This document shows positions 50,988-55,419 of a DNA stretch of 64,000 nucleotides, in pieces. Location: positions 127,282,807-127,346,806 of the forward strand of contig NC_089822.1 in the NCBI RefSeq assembly GCF_035046505.1, read 5' to 3'. The position numbers and the translations under genes are program-made. The notes beneath the pieces were generated by a model, which was given only the letters and a program-made list of their open reading frames with translations, had not been told where the DNA came from and did not search any database. Within the stretch, counting starts at the first letter, position 1. Every line of letters begins with the position of its first letter. Origin of the DNA: Tiliqua scincoides. Taxonomy: Eukaryota > Chordata > Lepidosauria > Squamata > Scincidae.

Positions 50988-53320
50988 GTGGAAAATGACA
51001 GGAGATGACTGATGCTTGAAAGCTTCCCAGAAGCGTCTAGAGTCTAGATGAGAGACTTTAGGCGTGTACCTGCAGAGCTGACATAAGAATGCTGTAAGGT
51101 GGTCAAAATGACAATTTGTTCTCTCAAGTGAGTCTGGACCTTCCAGGATCATTCTAACTCCTGTTGCCTTGTCTCTGTACCAGGCCTCTCCGCGACTCTT
51201 CCTTCTCACCAAGAGCCACATCATCCTGGCCGACCCCAAGGCTGCCCAGCCCAAAACAGTGATCACCCTGAGTGACATCGACAGTGTCTCTGTCAGCCGC
51301 TTCTCCGATGGGTTATTTGTTCTGCATCTTAGAGAGGTGTGGCACGGGGCAGGCAACCTGTTTGGGATTATGCAACTCTCCTCTAACCCCCTTCACCTCT
51401 TATAAACCTTGAGAATTTGACACTACCTGTGTAATTGGTTTGGTGATGTAGGTGTCATTTCATTGAACATTCAGAATCATGAGACCTGCAACATCTGAAA
51501 TCAATGTTCAGTGAAATGAATGTTTTGGTTCTTTTTTTTTTTTAAAGATTTGGCTTTAAGAAACACTTTTAAAACCAAAAACTTGGTTGATCCATTCTCA
51601 ATAGGGCTGTCAACCTATTTAAGGGAATTTCTGTTGTTGCTGATTAGTCATATCTTTTAATAATTGAGTTGCTGAACACCATTCCATTGCACCGTTTCTT
51701 CCCAAGCTGTTTTTCTCCTAGCTGGCTTAGTTCTAGAGCCCAGTTGAGGAGAAACGTTTGAAGAAAGACGCAGGGGAAGGATTTAGTCCCTCCTGCTGCT
51801 ACTTTGCTGGAAATCCTGACCCATACTTAACAATTCTGTGTTTAAAGCATGGGTCTCCTGTCATAACTCCTTGTTCCTCCCTCATACGGGTACACCTTGC
51901 AACTAGGAAGATTCAGGACTTCTGTGCCCTCATCAGACTTCCTCCATGACAAGATTTACCTGAACCAATCTCCACAAGGGATTACTGAAAAAAGGAACCC
52001 CAAATATCCAGACACCAACCATCAAAGGAAGCAGATATGGGCACACTTGACTACCATATGGTTTTCAACTCTATGGAGAGTAAGAGCACTTATCAGGCAG
52101 AGGTTCCTGAGGTCATTGGCCTGCTGATAAGGTGGCAGACTGTCAGGGCCAAGATCTGCAGCAGGTAAAAGACCAAGGTTGGTCAGGTAAAAGACCAAGA
52201 CAATGCCTCAAACCTCCAAACCTCTCTTCTTCTTGCAGACTTCCACGGCAGGCTCTAAAGGGGACATCCTACTCATCAGCAACCACCTGATCGAACTGGT
52301 CACTCGGCTCAGCCAGACCTTGTTAGAGGCCACAAGGCAGAAACTGAAACTTCAAGTGGCTGATGAGTAAGGGAAGAACTGGTGGAGGGTGGGGACAGAG
52401 AATGATCTGTGTCAAGTAGTTGAGTCCTTGCAGGGGTGTTTTGTTTCCCTCTACTGTTATTTTTTTCACAAAGAAAACCACCTTGTCATCTGCAGGATTG
52501 AGGGTGAGACTAATACTACCCACCCTTTGTCCCCAGGGGTACAAAGGAGACCAACACTGCCCACACCAACACGCGTTCCCTGATGGGTTTAACTGGCATC
52601 ATCCATATACTGTTTATATACAGTTTTCTTGTGTGGCCCATCTCGCGGGTGAATTTTACATAGTCTATGTTCAGATGACACATTTTTAAATGCCATGTGT
52701 TGCCTTTCTCCTTTGTACCCAAGGGAGTTGGCATTCATCACAACTATTAAAGATATCCAACTATTTCCACAAATTATTGAATTCTACACTGTGTTTGATT
52801 TTACTAGCAGTACTGGCCCCTATATAAAATGGCAGAGCTCAAGCTCCAAGTTTCCTTGAGTGAAACAGGGTAATGAATATAGACGCTGCAGGTCAGGCCC
52901 AGCTTGGCAAAGATCCGCCATAAGATTAAACCAAGATTGATTGCAGTGGTTGTAACATGTTGAGACTCCTCTTTTATGTTTAATTGGTTTGAAACTGAGC
53001 CTGGAATTGCAGTGAGCAAACTAGAATGCTGCAATATCCTCTCTGGGTAAACTAGGGCAATTAGAGCCTGCATATATGCCTTTATGGTGTTGCAAATGTT
53101 CCCTTACTGCTCCATTGGCACACATGCATCAGTGCTGGGGGATTTAGTTAGGGGTGGAGCCTTATTTTCCTAAACTGAGATTCATCTGGTCTCCTACAGG
53201 TTCCTTGTGAGGTTCAAGCAAAGCAGTATCACTGTCAAGGTGGTGGAGACAGCCAATCAGGGCACAGCACCCATCTGCAAGAAGAAAGGTAACCGAAGAA
53301 TGGAGGTGTTGGTTCATTGA
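19148..53320 (+). CDS. MYO1A: Brush-border myosin I (MYO1A), complete coding region in 28 exons
   Basis: Class I myosin, an actin-based ATPase motor that in family members links microvillar actin bundles to the plasma membrane of enterocytes with calmodulin light chains. The coding exons from 19148 to 53320 add up to 3219 bases with compatible phases and no internal stop (1072 residues). Seen in order: P-loop GESGAGKT at 103-110, switch I NDNSSRF at 155-161, acidic TEDS-site Glu329, switch II DIYGFE at 382-387, SH1-region segment around PNYIRCIKPN near 580-594, converter end TKIFIR near 675-680, IQ neck from about 690, and a basic TH1 tail from about 813. Wording such as [16 protein letters not shown] and [14 protein letters not shown] matches MYO1A and MYO1B. 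The total of 1043 residues without the 29-codon exon, and fewer IQ motifs than MYO1B, favour MYO1A. There is no signal peptide or membrane segment. Introns hold most of the repeats. Very confident of the family, confident of the orthologue. Confidence 0.95.
20214..20329 (+). CDS. MYO1A: MYO1A coding exon 2 (residues 41-79)
   Basis: It reads [19 protein letters not shown] followed by [10 protein letters not shown], the conserved N-terminal motor segment before the P-loop. Acceptor AG at 20212-20213, donor gtaagt at 20330. It ends two bases into codon 79, which exon 3 completes as Ile. Confidence 0.94.
20375..20550 (+). mobile_element. tRNA-derived SINE in MYO1A intron 2
   Basis: A body with AGAGCATCTGCTTTGCATG, box B-like CAGGTTCAGTCCCTGGC, GCCTGAAACCCCGAAGAG and a tail CTGAACTAGGTAGACAAAGC matches the common squamate tRNA-headed SINE. 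It ends about 85 bases before exon 3. Confidence 0.75.
20633..20727 (+). CDS. MYO1A: MYO1A coding exon 3 with the P-loop (residues 79-110)
   Basis: It contains the ATP-binding P-loop GESGAGKT at 103-110, preceded by [19 protein letters not shown], a diagnostic MYO1A/1B string. Acceptor ccccccacag at 20623-20632, donor gtgaga at 20728. The splice lies one base into the Glu codon after the P-loop, as is usual in class I myosin genes. Confidence 0.95.
20728..22660. other. MYO1A intron 3, mostly unassigned
   Basis: 20890-21060 starts with CAGGGTGTTCCACCTTTTGG, resembling a hAT end. No paired right end was found. Other parts carry no family signature I recognise. Confidence 0.35.
22661..22765 (+). 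CDS. MYO1A: MYO1A coding exon 4 (residues 111-145)
   Basis: It reads [19 protein letters not shown] then [16 protein letters not shown], nearly the same as mammalian MYO1A. Acceptor ctccaccag ending at 22660, donor gtatgt at 22766. It ends one base into codon 146. Confidence 0.95.
23010..23400. repeat. hAT-like left end and LINE 3'-end fragment in MYO1A intron 4
   Basis: 23011 begins CAGGGCCGGTTCATCC, the same terminus as the complete element at 29698-30292, without its right end. 23215-23330 reads like the reverse of a reptilian LINE 3' tail (TTTATACCCTGTCTTTCCC). Confidence 0.5.
23747..23793 (+). CDS. MYO1A: MYO1A coding exon 5 with switch I (residues 146-161)
   Basis: A short 47-base exon reading [16 protein letters not shown]. 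The NDNSSRF segment is switch I, which contacts the nucleotide phosphates and magnesium. Acceptor ccttgtag ending at 23746, donor gtaagt at 23794. Confidence 0.95.
24175..24238 (+). CDS. MYO1A: MYO1A coding exon 6 (residues 162-182)
   Basis: It reads [20 protein letters not shown] then N, the conserved stretch after switch I. Acceptor ttcttag ending at 24174, donor gtgagt at 24239. It ends one base into a Tyr codon completed by exon 7. Confidence 0.95.
24735..24833 (+). CDS. MYO1A: MYO1A coding exon 7 (residues 183-215)
   Basis: It reads [19 protein letters not shown] then [14 protein letters not shown]. Acceptor gactgtcag ending at 24734, donor gtacgt at 24834. It ends one base into a Lys codon. 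Loop residues HH differ from the KQ or KQL seen in mammals, which is ordinary variation in this surface loop. Confidence 0.95.
25116..25614. mobile_element. Harbinger-like element, about 500 bp
   Basis: Ends CAGCCCAGTCTTATCC and GGATAGGATTGGGCTG are near-perfect inverted repeats. TTA precedes the left end, while CCC follows the right, so the duplication is not preserved. Confidence 0.6.
25630..25949. mobile_element. Non-autonomous hAT element, complete, 320 bp
   Basis: Ends CAGGGGTCTCCAAAC and GTTTGGAGACCCCTG, flanked by a perfect 8-bp duplication ATCTAGTG (25622-25629, 25950-25957). The copy at 36199-36512 is the same family in the opposite orientation. Confidence 0.92.
26352..26455 (+). 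CDS. MYO1A: MYO1A coding exon 8 (residues 216-250)
   Basis: It reads [18 protein letters not shown] then [17 protein letters not shown], matching the GMDDAXXFRAVQ region of MYO1A. Acceptor tttcaacag ending at 26351, donor gtatgg at 26456, phase 0 at the 3' border. Confidence 0.95.
27233..27380 (+). CDS. MYO1A: MYO1A coding exon 9 (residues 251-299)
   Basis: It reads [19 protein letters not shown] then [13 protein letters not shown], the conserved LEV...VLKLGN helix of class I motors, followed by a variable stretch to NDQ. The acceptor is ctacctgaag ending at 27232, with a weak pyrimidine tract, so the 5' border is the least certain of the set. The phase fits exactly. Donor gtcagc at 27381. 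Confidence 0.9.
27480..27560 (+). repeat. Possible tRNA-derived SINE head
   Basis: GGCCGTAGCACAGCAGTAAG resembles a SINE box A region. The rest is too decayed to confirm. A similar weak head is at 34405-34485 (CAGTGTGTTGCAGCAGTAAG). Confidence 0.3.
28135..28253 (+). CDS. MYO1A: MYO1A coding exon 10 with the TEDS site (residues 300-339)
   Basis: It reads [18 protein letters not shown] then [20 protein letters not shown]. Glu329 lies 16 residues before the Asp of DALAK, the TEDS position that is Ser or Thr in myosins regulated by heavy-chain kinases. A fixed acid here implies no need for phosphorylation, as in vertebrate class I myosins. Acceptor tttttgcag ending at 28134, donor gtgagt at 28254. 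Confidence 0.94.
28590..28700. repeat. Short inverted-type interspersed repeat fragment
   Basis: CTGGGAATTGTAGTTCTTT is a terminus found in many reptilian DNA-transposon fragments. Related words occur at 41560-41660 and at 44600-44760, where both orientations are present. Confidence 0.4.
28902..28988 (+). CDS. MYO1A: MYO1A coding exon 11 (residues 340-368)
   Basis: It reads [18 protein letters not shown] then [11 protein letters not shown], a hallmark string of the myosin motor. Acceptor ggttcctag ending at 28901, donor gtaagc at 28989. Phase 0 on both sides. Confidence 0.96.
29029..29178 (-). mobile_element. 5S-rRNA-headed SINE (minus strand) in MYO1A intron 11
   Basis: On the minus strand the head matches 5S rRNA (AGCTAAGCAGGGTCAGGCCT then GGTTAGTACTTGGATGGGAG, the internal box A/box C promoter), running into the tail TACCATAGTCTTTCGAGACT plus GAAGGTTGCCAACC at 29029-29063. 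That tail equals the 3' end of the LINE at 17028-17410. It is a SINE, not a 5S gene. Confidence 0.88.
29345..29525. repeat. MIR/L2-like CORE-SINE or LINE tail fragment
   Basis: CCTCACGACAATTCTGTGAG then GGCCCAAGGTCACC and GGGATTTGAACC match the core and tail wording of ancient MIR/L2-type repeats. A shorter related piece is at 35868-35945. Confidence 0.6.
29698..30292. mobile_element. Non-autonomous hAT-type element, complete, 595 bp
   Basis: Ends CAGGGCTGGCTCATCC and GAGGCCAGCCGTG, flanked by a perfect 8-bp duplication TTTAAAGC (29690-29697, 30293-30300). The interior has no transposase signature. The same left terminus occurs at 23011. Confidence 0.8.
30997..31174. mobile_element. Harbinger-like MITE with perfect TTA duplication, 178 bp
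   Basis: The cleanest copy: ends GGGCCCAATCCTATCCAA and TTGGATAGGATTGGGCCC are perfect inverted repeats over 18 bases, flanked by TTA (30994-30996, 31175-31177). Confidence 0.85.
31750..32194. mobile_element. Harbinger-like element, right end displaced by a second copy
   Basis: The left end CAGCCCAATCCTAACTAAGC is clear. The body runs into the MITE starting at 32195 without its own right terminus. Confidence 0.45.
32195..32373. mobile_element. Harbinger-like MITE, about 179 bp
   Basis: Ends GGGCCCAATCCTATTCAA and TTGGATAAGATTGGGCCC, in the orientation opposite to 30997-31174. Flanks TGT and TCT (2 of 3). Confidence 0.7.
32503..32568 (+). CDS. MYO1A: MYO1A coding exon 12 with switch II (residues 369-390)
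   Basis: It reads [19 protein letters not shown] then IFQ. DIYGFE at 382-387 is switch II at the start of the relay helix. Acceptor ttttcttag ending at 32502, donor gtgaat at 32569, phase 0 on both sides. Confidence 0.96.
32709..32784. repeat. Composite (TG)n(AG)n microsatellite in MYO1A intron 12
   Basis: About 20 TG units pass directly into about 17 AG units, about 140 bases after exon 12. Both the alternating purine-pyrimidine half and the homopurine half can adopt non-B structure. Confidence 0.92.
32965..33069 (+). CDS. MYO1A: MYO1A coding exon 13, relay helix (residues 391-425)
   Basis: It reads [18 protein letters not shown] then [17 protein letters not shown]. Most class I myosins have FIE(L/M)TLKEEQ here; this copy has Leu412 (CTG) in place of the Glu, a two-base change. 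Acceptor ctttatag ending at 32964, donor gtagac at 33070. Confidence 0.95.
33668..33993. mobile_element. Non-autonomous hAT element, 326 bp
   Basis: Ends CAGAGGTTGGCAACC and GGTTGCCAACTCCTG, flanked by TGCTATAG (33660-33667) and TGCTACAG (33994-34001), 7 of 8. Confidence 0.82.
34218..34280 (+). CDS. MYO1A: MYO1A coding exon 14 (residues 426-446)
   Basis: It reads [20 protein letters not shown] then D, the conserved segment following the relay. Acceptor tctcatag ending at 34217, donor gtaagt at 34281, phase 0 on both sides. Confidence 0.95.
34914..35085 (-). mobile_element. CR1-type LINE 3'-end fragment, older copy
   Basis: It shares the 3' UTR segment (AAGAACAGCCCCACTGGATC then AGGCCATAGGCCCATC on the + strand) with the copies at 59671 and 62753, but departs from them after about 34 bases of the inner part and has several substitutions. 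Only one 8-bp terminal repeat remains. Confidence 0.75.
35127..35602. mobile_element. Harbinger-like element, about 475 bp
   Basis: Ends GCAGTGCAATCCTAACTTGC and GGGCACAGTTAGGATCTG are degenerate inverted repeats of the family. The interior contains the CTCCCCAAAACACC-type text shared with 46558-47017. Confidence 0.5.
36199..36512. mobile_element. Non-autonomous hAT element just upstream of MYO1A exon 15, 314 bp
   Basis: Ends CAGGGGTCTCCAAAC and GTTTGGAGACCCCTG, with a perfect 8-bp duplication CTATAGGG (36191-36198, 36513-36520). Its right end is 32 bases from the first base of exon 15. The other copy of the family is at 25630. Confidence 0.93.
36545..36745 (+). CDS. MYO1A: MYO1A coding exon 15 (residues 447-513)
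   Basis: It reads [18 protein letters not shown] then [11 protein letters not shown] and [19 protein letters not shown] is the class I relay/lower 50 kDa signature. The acceptor atttgcacag ends at 36544, only 32 bases after the end of a hAT element (36199-36512). Donor gtgagt at 36746. Confidence 0.95.
36775..36925 (+). mobile_element. tRNA-derived SINE in MYO1A intron 15
   Basis: CAGGGGTAGCACACCTCCTT then GCATGCAGAAGGTCCCAGGT and TCTCCAGATAAGGCCAGGAA resemble the SINE at 20375. The tail is truncated. Confidence 0.65.
37322..37471 (+). mobile_element. 5S-rRNA-headed SINE (plus strand) in MYO1A intron 15
   Basis: The head GGAAGCTAAGCAGGGTCAGG then CCTGGTTAGTACTTGGATGG matches the internal promoter of 5S rRNA. 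Tail TACCATAGGCTTTCGAGACT plus GAAGGTTGCCAACC. It shares non-5S bases (CACATGCC, CTTGTCTGATCT) with the copy at 29029, so both come from one SINE lineage and not from separate 5S pseudogenes. Confidence 0.88.
38039..38265 (+). CDS. MYO1A: MYO1A coding exon 16 (residues 514-588)
   Basis: It reads [19 protein letters not shown] then [34 protein letters not shown] and [13 protein letters not shown]. This covers the actin-binding lower 50 kDa region and the entry to the SH1 helix. Acceptor cacaccag ending at 38038, donor gtaatt at 38266. It ends two bases into an Arg codon. Confidence 0.95.
38305..38635 (+). mobile_element. Full-length squamate tRNA-headed SINE in MYO1A intron 16
   Basis: The head GGTGGCTGAGTGGTTAAAGA resembles a tRNA-Ser/Leu box A, with box B GGAGTTCAAGACC. 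The body continues ACCTAGCAGTTTGAAAGCG, CATACTGGCCACATGACCAT and CCCCCTAGAGTCGGAGACAA, ending AAACCTTTACC. This wording is the common lizard and snake SINE with a (CTTTAC)-type end. It supports a squamate origin. Confidence 0.85.
39002..39202 (+). CDS. MYO1A: MYO1A coding exon 17, SH1 helix and converter (residues 589-655)
   Basis: It reads [20 protein letters not shown] then [20 protein letters not shown] and [29 protein letters not shown] is a class I converter signature. Acceptor tttgctgccag ending at 39001, donor gtagga at 39203. It ends two bases into an Arg codon. Confidence 0.95.
39224..39262. repeat. hAT left-end fragment
   Basis: CAGGCGTCTCCAAACTTTTG then GCCAGAGGGCCACACCA is one terminus of the family at 36199, without the other end, 21 bases after the exon 17 donor. 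Confidence 0.65.
39693..39786 (+). CDS. MYO1A: MYO1A coding exon 18, converter end (residues 656-687)
   Basis: It reads [20 protein letters not shown] then [17 protein letters not shown] marks the end of the converter in all class I myosins. Acceptor ttggtacag ending at 39692, donor gtgaac at 39787, phase 0 at the 3' border. Confidence 0.94.
40329..40478 (+). CDS. MYO1A: MYO1A coding exon 19, IQ1 and start of IQ2 (residues 688-737)
   Basis: It reads [19 protein letters not shown] then [16 protein letters not shown] (IQ1) and [14 protein letters not shown] (IQ2 begins). These motifs bind calmodulin in the lever arm. Acceptor ccatacag ending at 40328, donor gtaaga at 40479. A hAT element inserted 28 bases downstream of the donor. 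Confidence 0.95.
40514..40977. mobile_element. Non-autonomous hAT element just downstream of MYO1A exon 19, 464 bp
   Basis: Ends CAGGGGTGCCCAAAC and TTTAGACACCCCTG, perfect 8-bp duplication TTCTAGAT (40506-40513, 40978-40985). It is the sister copy of 2921-3388. Insertion is 28 bases from the exon 19 donor. Confidence 0.92.
41979..42047 (+). CDS. MYO1A: MYO1A coding exon 20, IQ2 end and IQ3 start (residues 738-760)
   Basis: It reads [19 protein letters not shown] then RGWK. It finishes IQ2 and opens IQ3 ([11 protein letters not shown]). 69 bases, phase 0 on both sides. Acceptor ttttgcag ending at 41978, donor gtgagt at 42048. Confidence 0.94.
42048..43837. other. MYO1A intron 20, nothing coding seen
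   Basis: No exon or named family is recognised. 42340-42450 and 42500-42610 are two diverged direct copies (GACTGTATGATTGTAC..., CCTCTTTGTGATAGGACC..., CTGTATGCATGCACCTCTG), an internal duplication of about 150 bases. Confidence 0.4.
43838..43924 (+). CDS. MYO1A: MYO1A coding exon 21, 29-codon IQ cassette, probably alternative (residues 761-789)
   Basis: An 87-base exon, phase 0 on both sides, reading [20 protein letters not shown] then ISAHWKGYR, exactly 29 residues. It completes IQ3 and supplies the core of a fourth IQ ([12 protein letters not shown]...). MYO1B carries similar 29-residue neck units. A brush-border myosin I isoform with a 29-residue calmodulin-binding insert is known from chicken, and the mammalian form lacks it. 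Skipping leaves the frame intact, restores WK|TRKNY and gives 1043 residues. Acceptor ctccacag ending at 43837, donor gtaacg at 43925. Being a cassette is inference; the coding nature is clear. Confidence 0.9.
43925..45650. other. MYO1A intron 21, left part, no gene seen
   Basis: 44600-44760 has TTGTCAATTGGAAG and AACTACACTTCCCAAGATGC segments of an interspersed repeat seen in both orientations. Otherwise no recognised content. Confidence 0.35.
45660..46021. mobile_element. Non-autonomous hAT element, 362 bp, in MYO1A intron 21
   Basis: Ends AGTGTTTCTCAAACTGTGGG and CATCTGAGAACCACTG, flanked by a perfect 8-bp duplication GGATAAAG (45652-45659, 46022-46029). Same family as 7627-7971 in opposite orientation. 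Confidence 0.9.
46386..46460 (+). CDS. MYO1A: MYO1A coding exon 22, last IQ end and start of tail (residues 790-814)
   Basis: It reads [20 protein letters not shown] then IYRSL, matching ARKNYRKYFRSEAALTLADFIYKS of mammalian MYO1A. 75 bases, phase 0 on both sides. Acceptor attcacag ending at 46385, donor gtaagt at 46461. Confidence 0.94.
46558..47017. mobile_element. Harbinger-like element with TTA duplication, 460 bp
   Basis: Ends CAGCCCAGTCCTGAGCTGC and GAGCCTAGGACTGGGCTC, TTA on both sides (46555-46557, 47018-47020). The C-rich interior gives shadow ORFs on both strands. It lies about 100 bases after exon 22. Confidence 0.78.
47332..48021. mobile_element. Foldback DNA element with TACAGGT termini, 690 bp
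   Basis: The left end TACAGGTATAAACTAATTAT matches the inverted right end (TACAGGTTGAATCTCCTTAT on the other strand). Inside, arms of about 75 bases at 47652-47735 and 47788-47865 are inverted copies (GTCCATCAATCATTCTCTCT versus the reverse of GAGAGACTGATTGATGGATT). A LINE-tail-like segment and (AAT)n lie at 47510-47603. Confidence 0.65.
47500..47603 (+). repeat. LINE 3'-tail fragment with (AAT)n
   Basis: TTGTTGTAAGCCGTCTTGGG then CAGGATATAAATAAAGTTAA and about nine AAT units, the common reptilian L2/CR1-type tail. Confidence 0.65.
48045..48220. mobile_element. Harbinger-like MITE
   Basis: Ends GGGCCCAATCCTGTCCAGC and AGTTAGTTAGGATTGGGTCC. Flanks TAA and TCA (2 of 3). Confidence 0.68.
48532..48705. 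mobile_element. Harbinger-like MITE with TTA duplication
   Basis: Ends GGGCGCAATCCTAACCAACT and AGTTGGTTAGGATTGCGGCC, TTA on both sides (48529-48531, 48706-48708). It ends 113 bases before exon 23. Confidence 0.78.
48819..48953 (+). CDS. MYO1A: MYO1A coding exon 23, TH1 tail (residues 815-859)
   Basis: It reads [20 protein letters not shown] then [20 protein letters not shown] and FHHWR, the start of the TH1 membrane-binding tail. Acceptor ccttacag ending at 48818. The donor gttagc at 48954 is weaker than average. Confidence 0.94.
49200..49306 (+). CDS. MYO1A: MYO1A coding exon 24, TH1 tail (residues 860-894)
   Basis: It reads [19 protein letters not shown] then [30 protein letters not shown] is the MYO1A counterpart. 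Acceptor ctggtgtag ending at 49199, donor gtgagt at 49307. It ends two bases into a Ser or Arg codon, completed as Ser by exon 25. Confidence 0.94.
49397..49529 (+). CDS. MYO1A: MYO1A coding exon 25, TH1 tail (residues 895-939)
   Basis: It reads [19 protein letters not shown] then [20 protein letters not shown] and NRGDGK. Acceptor gtttttcag ending at 49396, donor gtgaga at 49530. The exon contains an internal consensus donor, GTGAGT at 49500, at a codon boundary. Confidence 0.94.
49697..49830 (-). repeat. LINE 3'-end fragment
   Basis: TATTTATTTAAAAATAAATA then CCTTCCTCCCTTTTGGTGAA and CTCAAGGCCACTTACAA resemble the reverse complement of a LINE tail. Confidence 0.5.
49831..51180. other. MYO1A intron 25, LINE tail and long (AAT)n
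   Basis: 50825-50985 reads GATTGTGAGCCCTTTTGGGA...AAAGCGGTATGTAAATACTG and ends in about 18 AAT units (50929-50984), a LINE 3' end of the L2/CR1 kind. The remainder is unassigned. Confidence 0.6.
51184..51336 (+). CDS. MYO1A: MYO1A coding exon 26, TH1 PH-like core (residues 940-990)
   Basis: It reads [20 protein letters not shown] then [20 protein letters not shown] and [11 protein letters not shown], corresponding to the PH-like fold in the TH1 tail that binds acidic lipids. Acceptor ctgtaccag ending at 51183. The donor gtgtgg at 51337 is weak. Confidence 0.93.
51337..52238. other. MYO1A intron 26 with a short hairpin
   Basis: Arms CATTTCATTGAACATT at 51456-51471 and its inverse at 51503-51518 (15 of 16) form a hairpin with a 31-base loop. 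Nothing else is recognised. Confidence 0.4.
52239..52366 (+). CDS. MYO1A: MYO1A coding exon 27, TH1 tail (residues 991-1032)
   Basis: It reads [20 protein letters not shown] then [20 protein letters not shown] and AD, with GSKGDFLLxSxHxIEL as the MYO1A counterpart. Acceptor tcttgcag ending at 52238, donor gtaagg at 52367. It ends two bases into a Glu codon. Confidence 0.93.
53200..53320 (+). CDS. MYO1A: MYO1A coding exon 28, C terminus and stop (residues 1033-1072)
   Basis: It reads [20 protein letters not shown] then [20 protein letters not shown] and TGA at 53318-53320. The KKKG...LEV(T/A)V ending is the usual one for MYO1A and MYO1B. Acceptor ctcctacag ending at 53199. Confidence 0.94.
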
Positions 53321-53329
53321 GCCAAAGCT

Positions 53330-54770
53330 GGGCTAGAGCAGAGGGACCAGGAAGAGGCTTGTTGTCCAGAGGCAGCTACATGGGACTCCCTGAGATTTTG
53401 GATTTGGGAATCAGTTGACTTAGATTTGGTCTACTGGCAATTTCAACTCCTCTTGGGCTCTCACTCCATCAGAATGTTTACCTCTGGGGCAGCTTTCTGA
53501 AATGTATGCATGTGGAAACCACGGAGGCATGTCAGTTTCTCTGCTGGCTGAAGACACAAATGACAAATTATATCTGTATTGTGACTGATTTTCAGAAATG
53601 ACCTTTTTCCTGAAAAAGACTTGCAGTTTGTTTGGATGGAGAATACAGGGAGAAAGGGGAGAGTCAATAAAACAGCCAAGTGAAATAAAACACCTTATCT
53701 GCTTTGTTCGAAAACTCTTGGGCAGCGTTCTTGGGCAAAAGTTCTCCTGGAGTGCTAAAAATCTTAGATTATCTTCTTTTGAAGGTGTGGCCAGAAACAT
53801 TTTAATGGAACAGAGCTGTGAAAGTAAAGCTGCAAAAGGCTAATAAAGCACCCAGGGCACATACATGGTGATCTTGATAAGCTGTAGAAGTATAGTGTGC
53901 TTGATACATATGGAAGTCCAGTCTAGTGCTATCTCCCCCACTTCTGAGCCAGGCAGCCAAAACCAGAGAAGGGCAATCAGCTAGTAATGCAATGAGCACC
54001 ACTGTCGGAGTTGAAAACAGGCAAAAGGTAGCATTTTAAATCATTATTCCCATGTGTTTTCCAAGCTTCTGATTTAGCACTCATACTAAGTCAATAATGT
54101 GAAGAGCTACTATTTATTGTGTCTTTGACTTCAGCAATAAACAAGCATGCATTGATGTAAGAGCACAGCAAGTACAACTTTGCTGTGATTGTGAATGCTG
54201 GAAATTAATGTTGGTATATGTTTTTTTAAAAATGTTTCTACATGGGCACTAGTACAAGCTCCCAAGGAAGATTTACTAATGAGTGATTATTTCTCTCTTT
54301 AGTAATAGGTGTGATGCATGTAGGCATCCAATGATGTACAAAAGACAACACACTTCAGTGTTGCCTTCTTTGTGTATATTTAAGTAACTGCATGCATTGT
54401 ACATGAAAGCAACAGCCAGCTGATTGCCCAGCAATACCAATTTTGGTGTGACAGTTTGAAAACAATTTCATATTCAATGTGCAGGTGTGAGAATTTGTTG
54501 CAGTCATGGAGCGGGGGAGGTGATTTTAAGCAGAAAAATAGTGCCCGGGGAAAATGTTAATTTCTGTTCCCTGCATGTAGCAGTCTGGATCTGGGTCACA
54601 GTGTGGCTACTTTATTTCAAGTGCTACTCTTAATAACAAGATAACACAATGCGTAATTTGCCCCTTATGTAATGTACCCAGTCAGATTTTAGGGTTGGCC
54701 ACAGGGTCCTATCCTTGGATCAGGTTAGATGTTTTCATAGTATTTGACTCTCACACTGGCAATGAACAGG
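53330..54770. other. MYO1A 3' UTR and intergenic DNA
   Basis: Contains candidate polyadenylation signals (listed) and no recognised repeat or exon. A TAC3-like gene, expected here from the human map, was looked for (decapeptide region [10 protein letters not shown]) and not seen. Confidence 0.45.
53666..53847 (+). promoter_or_regulatory. MYO1A: Candidate MYO1A polyadenylation signals
   Basis: Three AATAAA hexamers lie 346-527 bases after the MYO1A stop, at 53666, 53684 and 53842. Any of them could end the mRNA with a short 3' UTR. Which is used cannot be told from sequence alone. Confidence 0.5.
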
Positions 54771-54774
54771 TTTT

Positions 54775-55316
54775 CAGCCCCATTCAATGGGCCCACTGTA
54801 CTGCAGGAACTCATATTCAGGTGGCGCAGCACGCTTTGCGGTGGTTGTAAAGTGCAACCTGCTGTTCCACTTAGCTGGGCAGCTGCTGCACATGATTACA
54901 ATGATGTGCCTGTAGCCTTCTGAACAGTCTGGGTGCAGATAAGTGGGTGCGGGAGGTGGGTGGAACATGCAGGGAGGGGGAGGAACGGGGTGGAGACTAG
55001 GGTGGGAGGGGGTGCCTGGTGAAGCCAGGAAGGAGGTGCACATCAGGTAGCACAATTTGAGGGCAGGAGGGGGTGGATCCCAGCAATGCACACTGGAATG
55101 CTACCCCATATTCACAGCTCAACACACCCTCTGCCTCTCCTCAGACTCACAGTAGTAAAATAGCCGGAGACCCATAAGTCTGAGGAGACGGAGGAGACCA
55201 TTTATTTTTACTTATCCCTCTCAGGCTGCCTAGTGGCTCATGCCACCACTGCATGCAGTACATACTCCATCAGTGCAGCTGCATGGCAGAAGATGGTGGG
55301 GGCTAGGATTGGGCTC
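54775..55316. mobile_element. Harbinger-like element, about 540 bp
   Basis: Ends CAGCCCCATTCAATGGGCC and GGGCTAGGATTGGGCTC are degenerate inverted repeats. No matching 3-bp flanks. Confidence 0.55.
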
Positions 55317-55378
55317 AGAATCTATTTAAGCCACTGTGAATTTTCTTCTTGAATGGAAAGAAGTATTTTAAAAAATCT

Positions 55379-55380
<2 letters not shown>

Positions 55381-55418
<38 letters not shown>
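55381..55418. repeat. (AC)19 microsatellite
   Basis: An uninterrupted AC run of about 38 bases. Confidence 0.95.
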
Positions 55419-55419
55419 T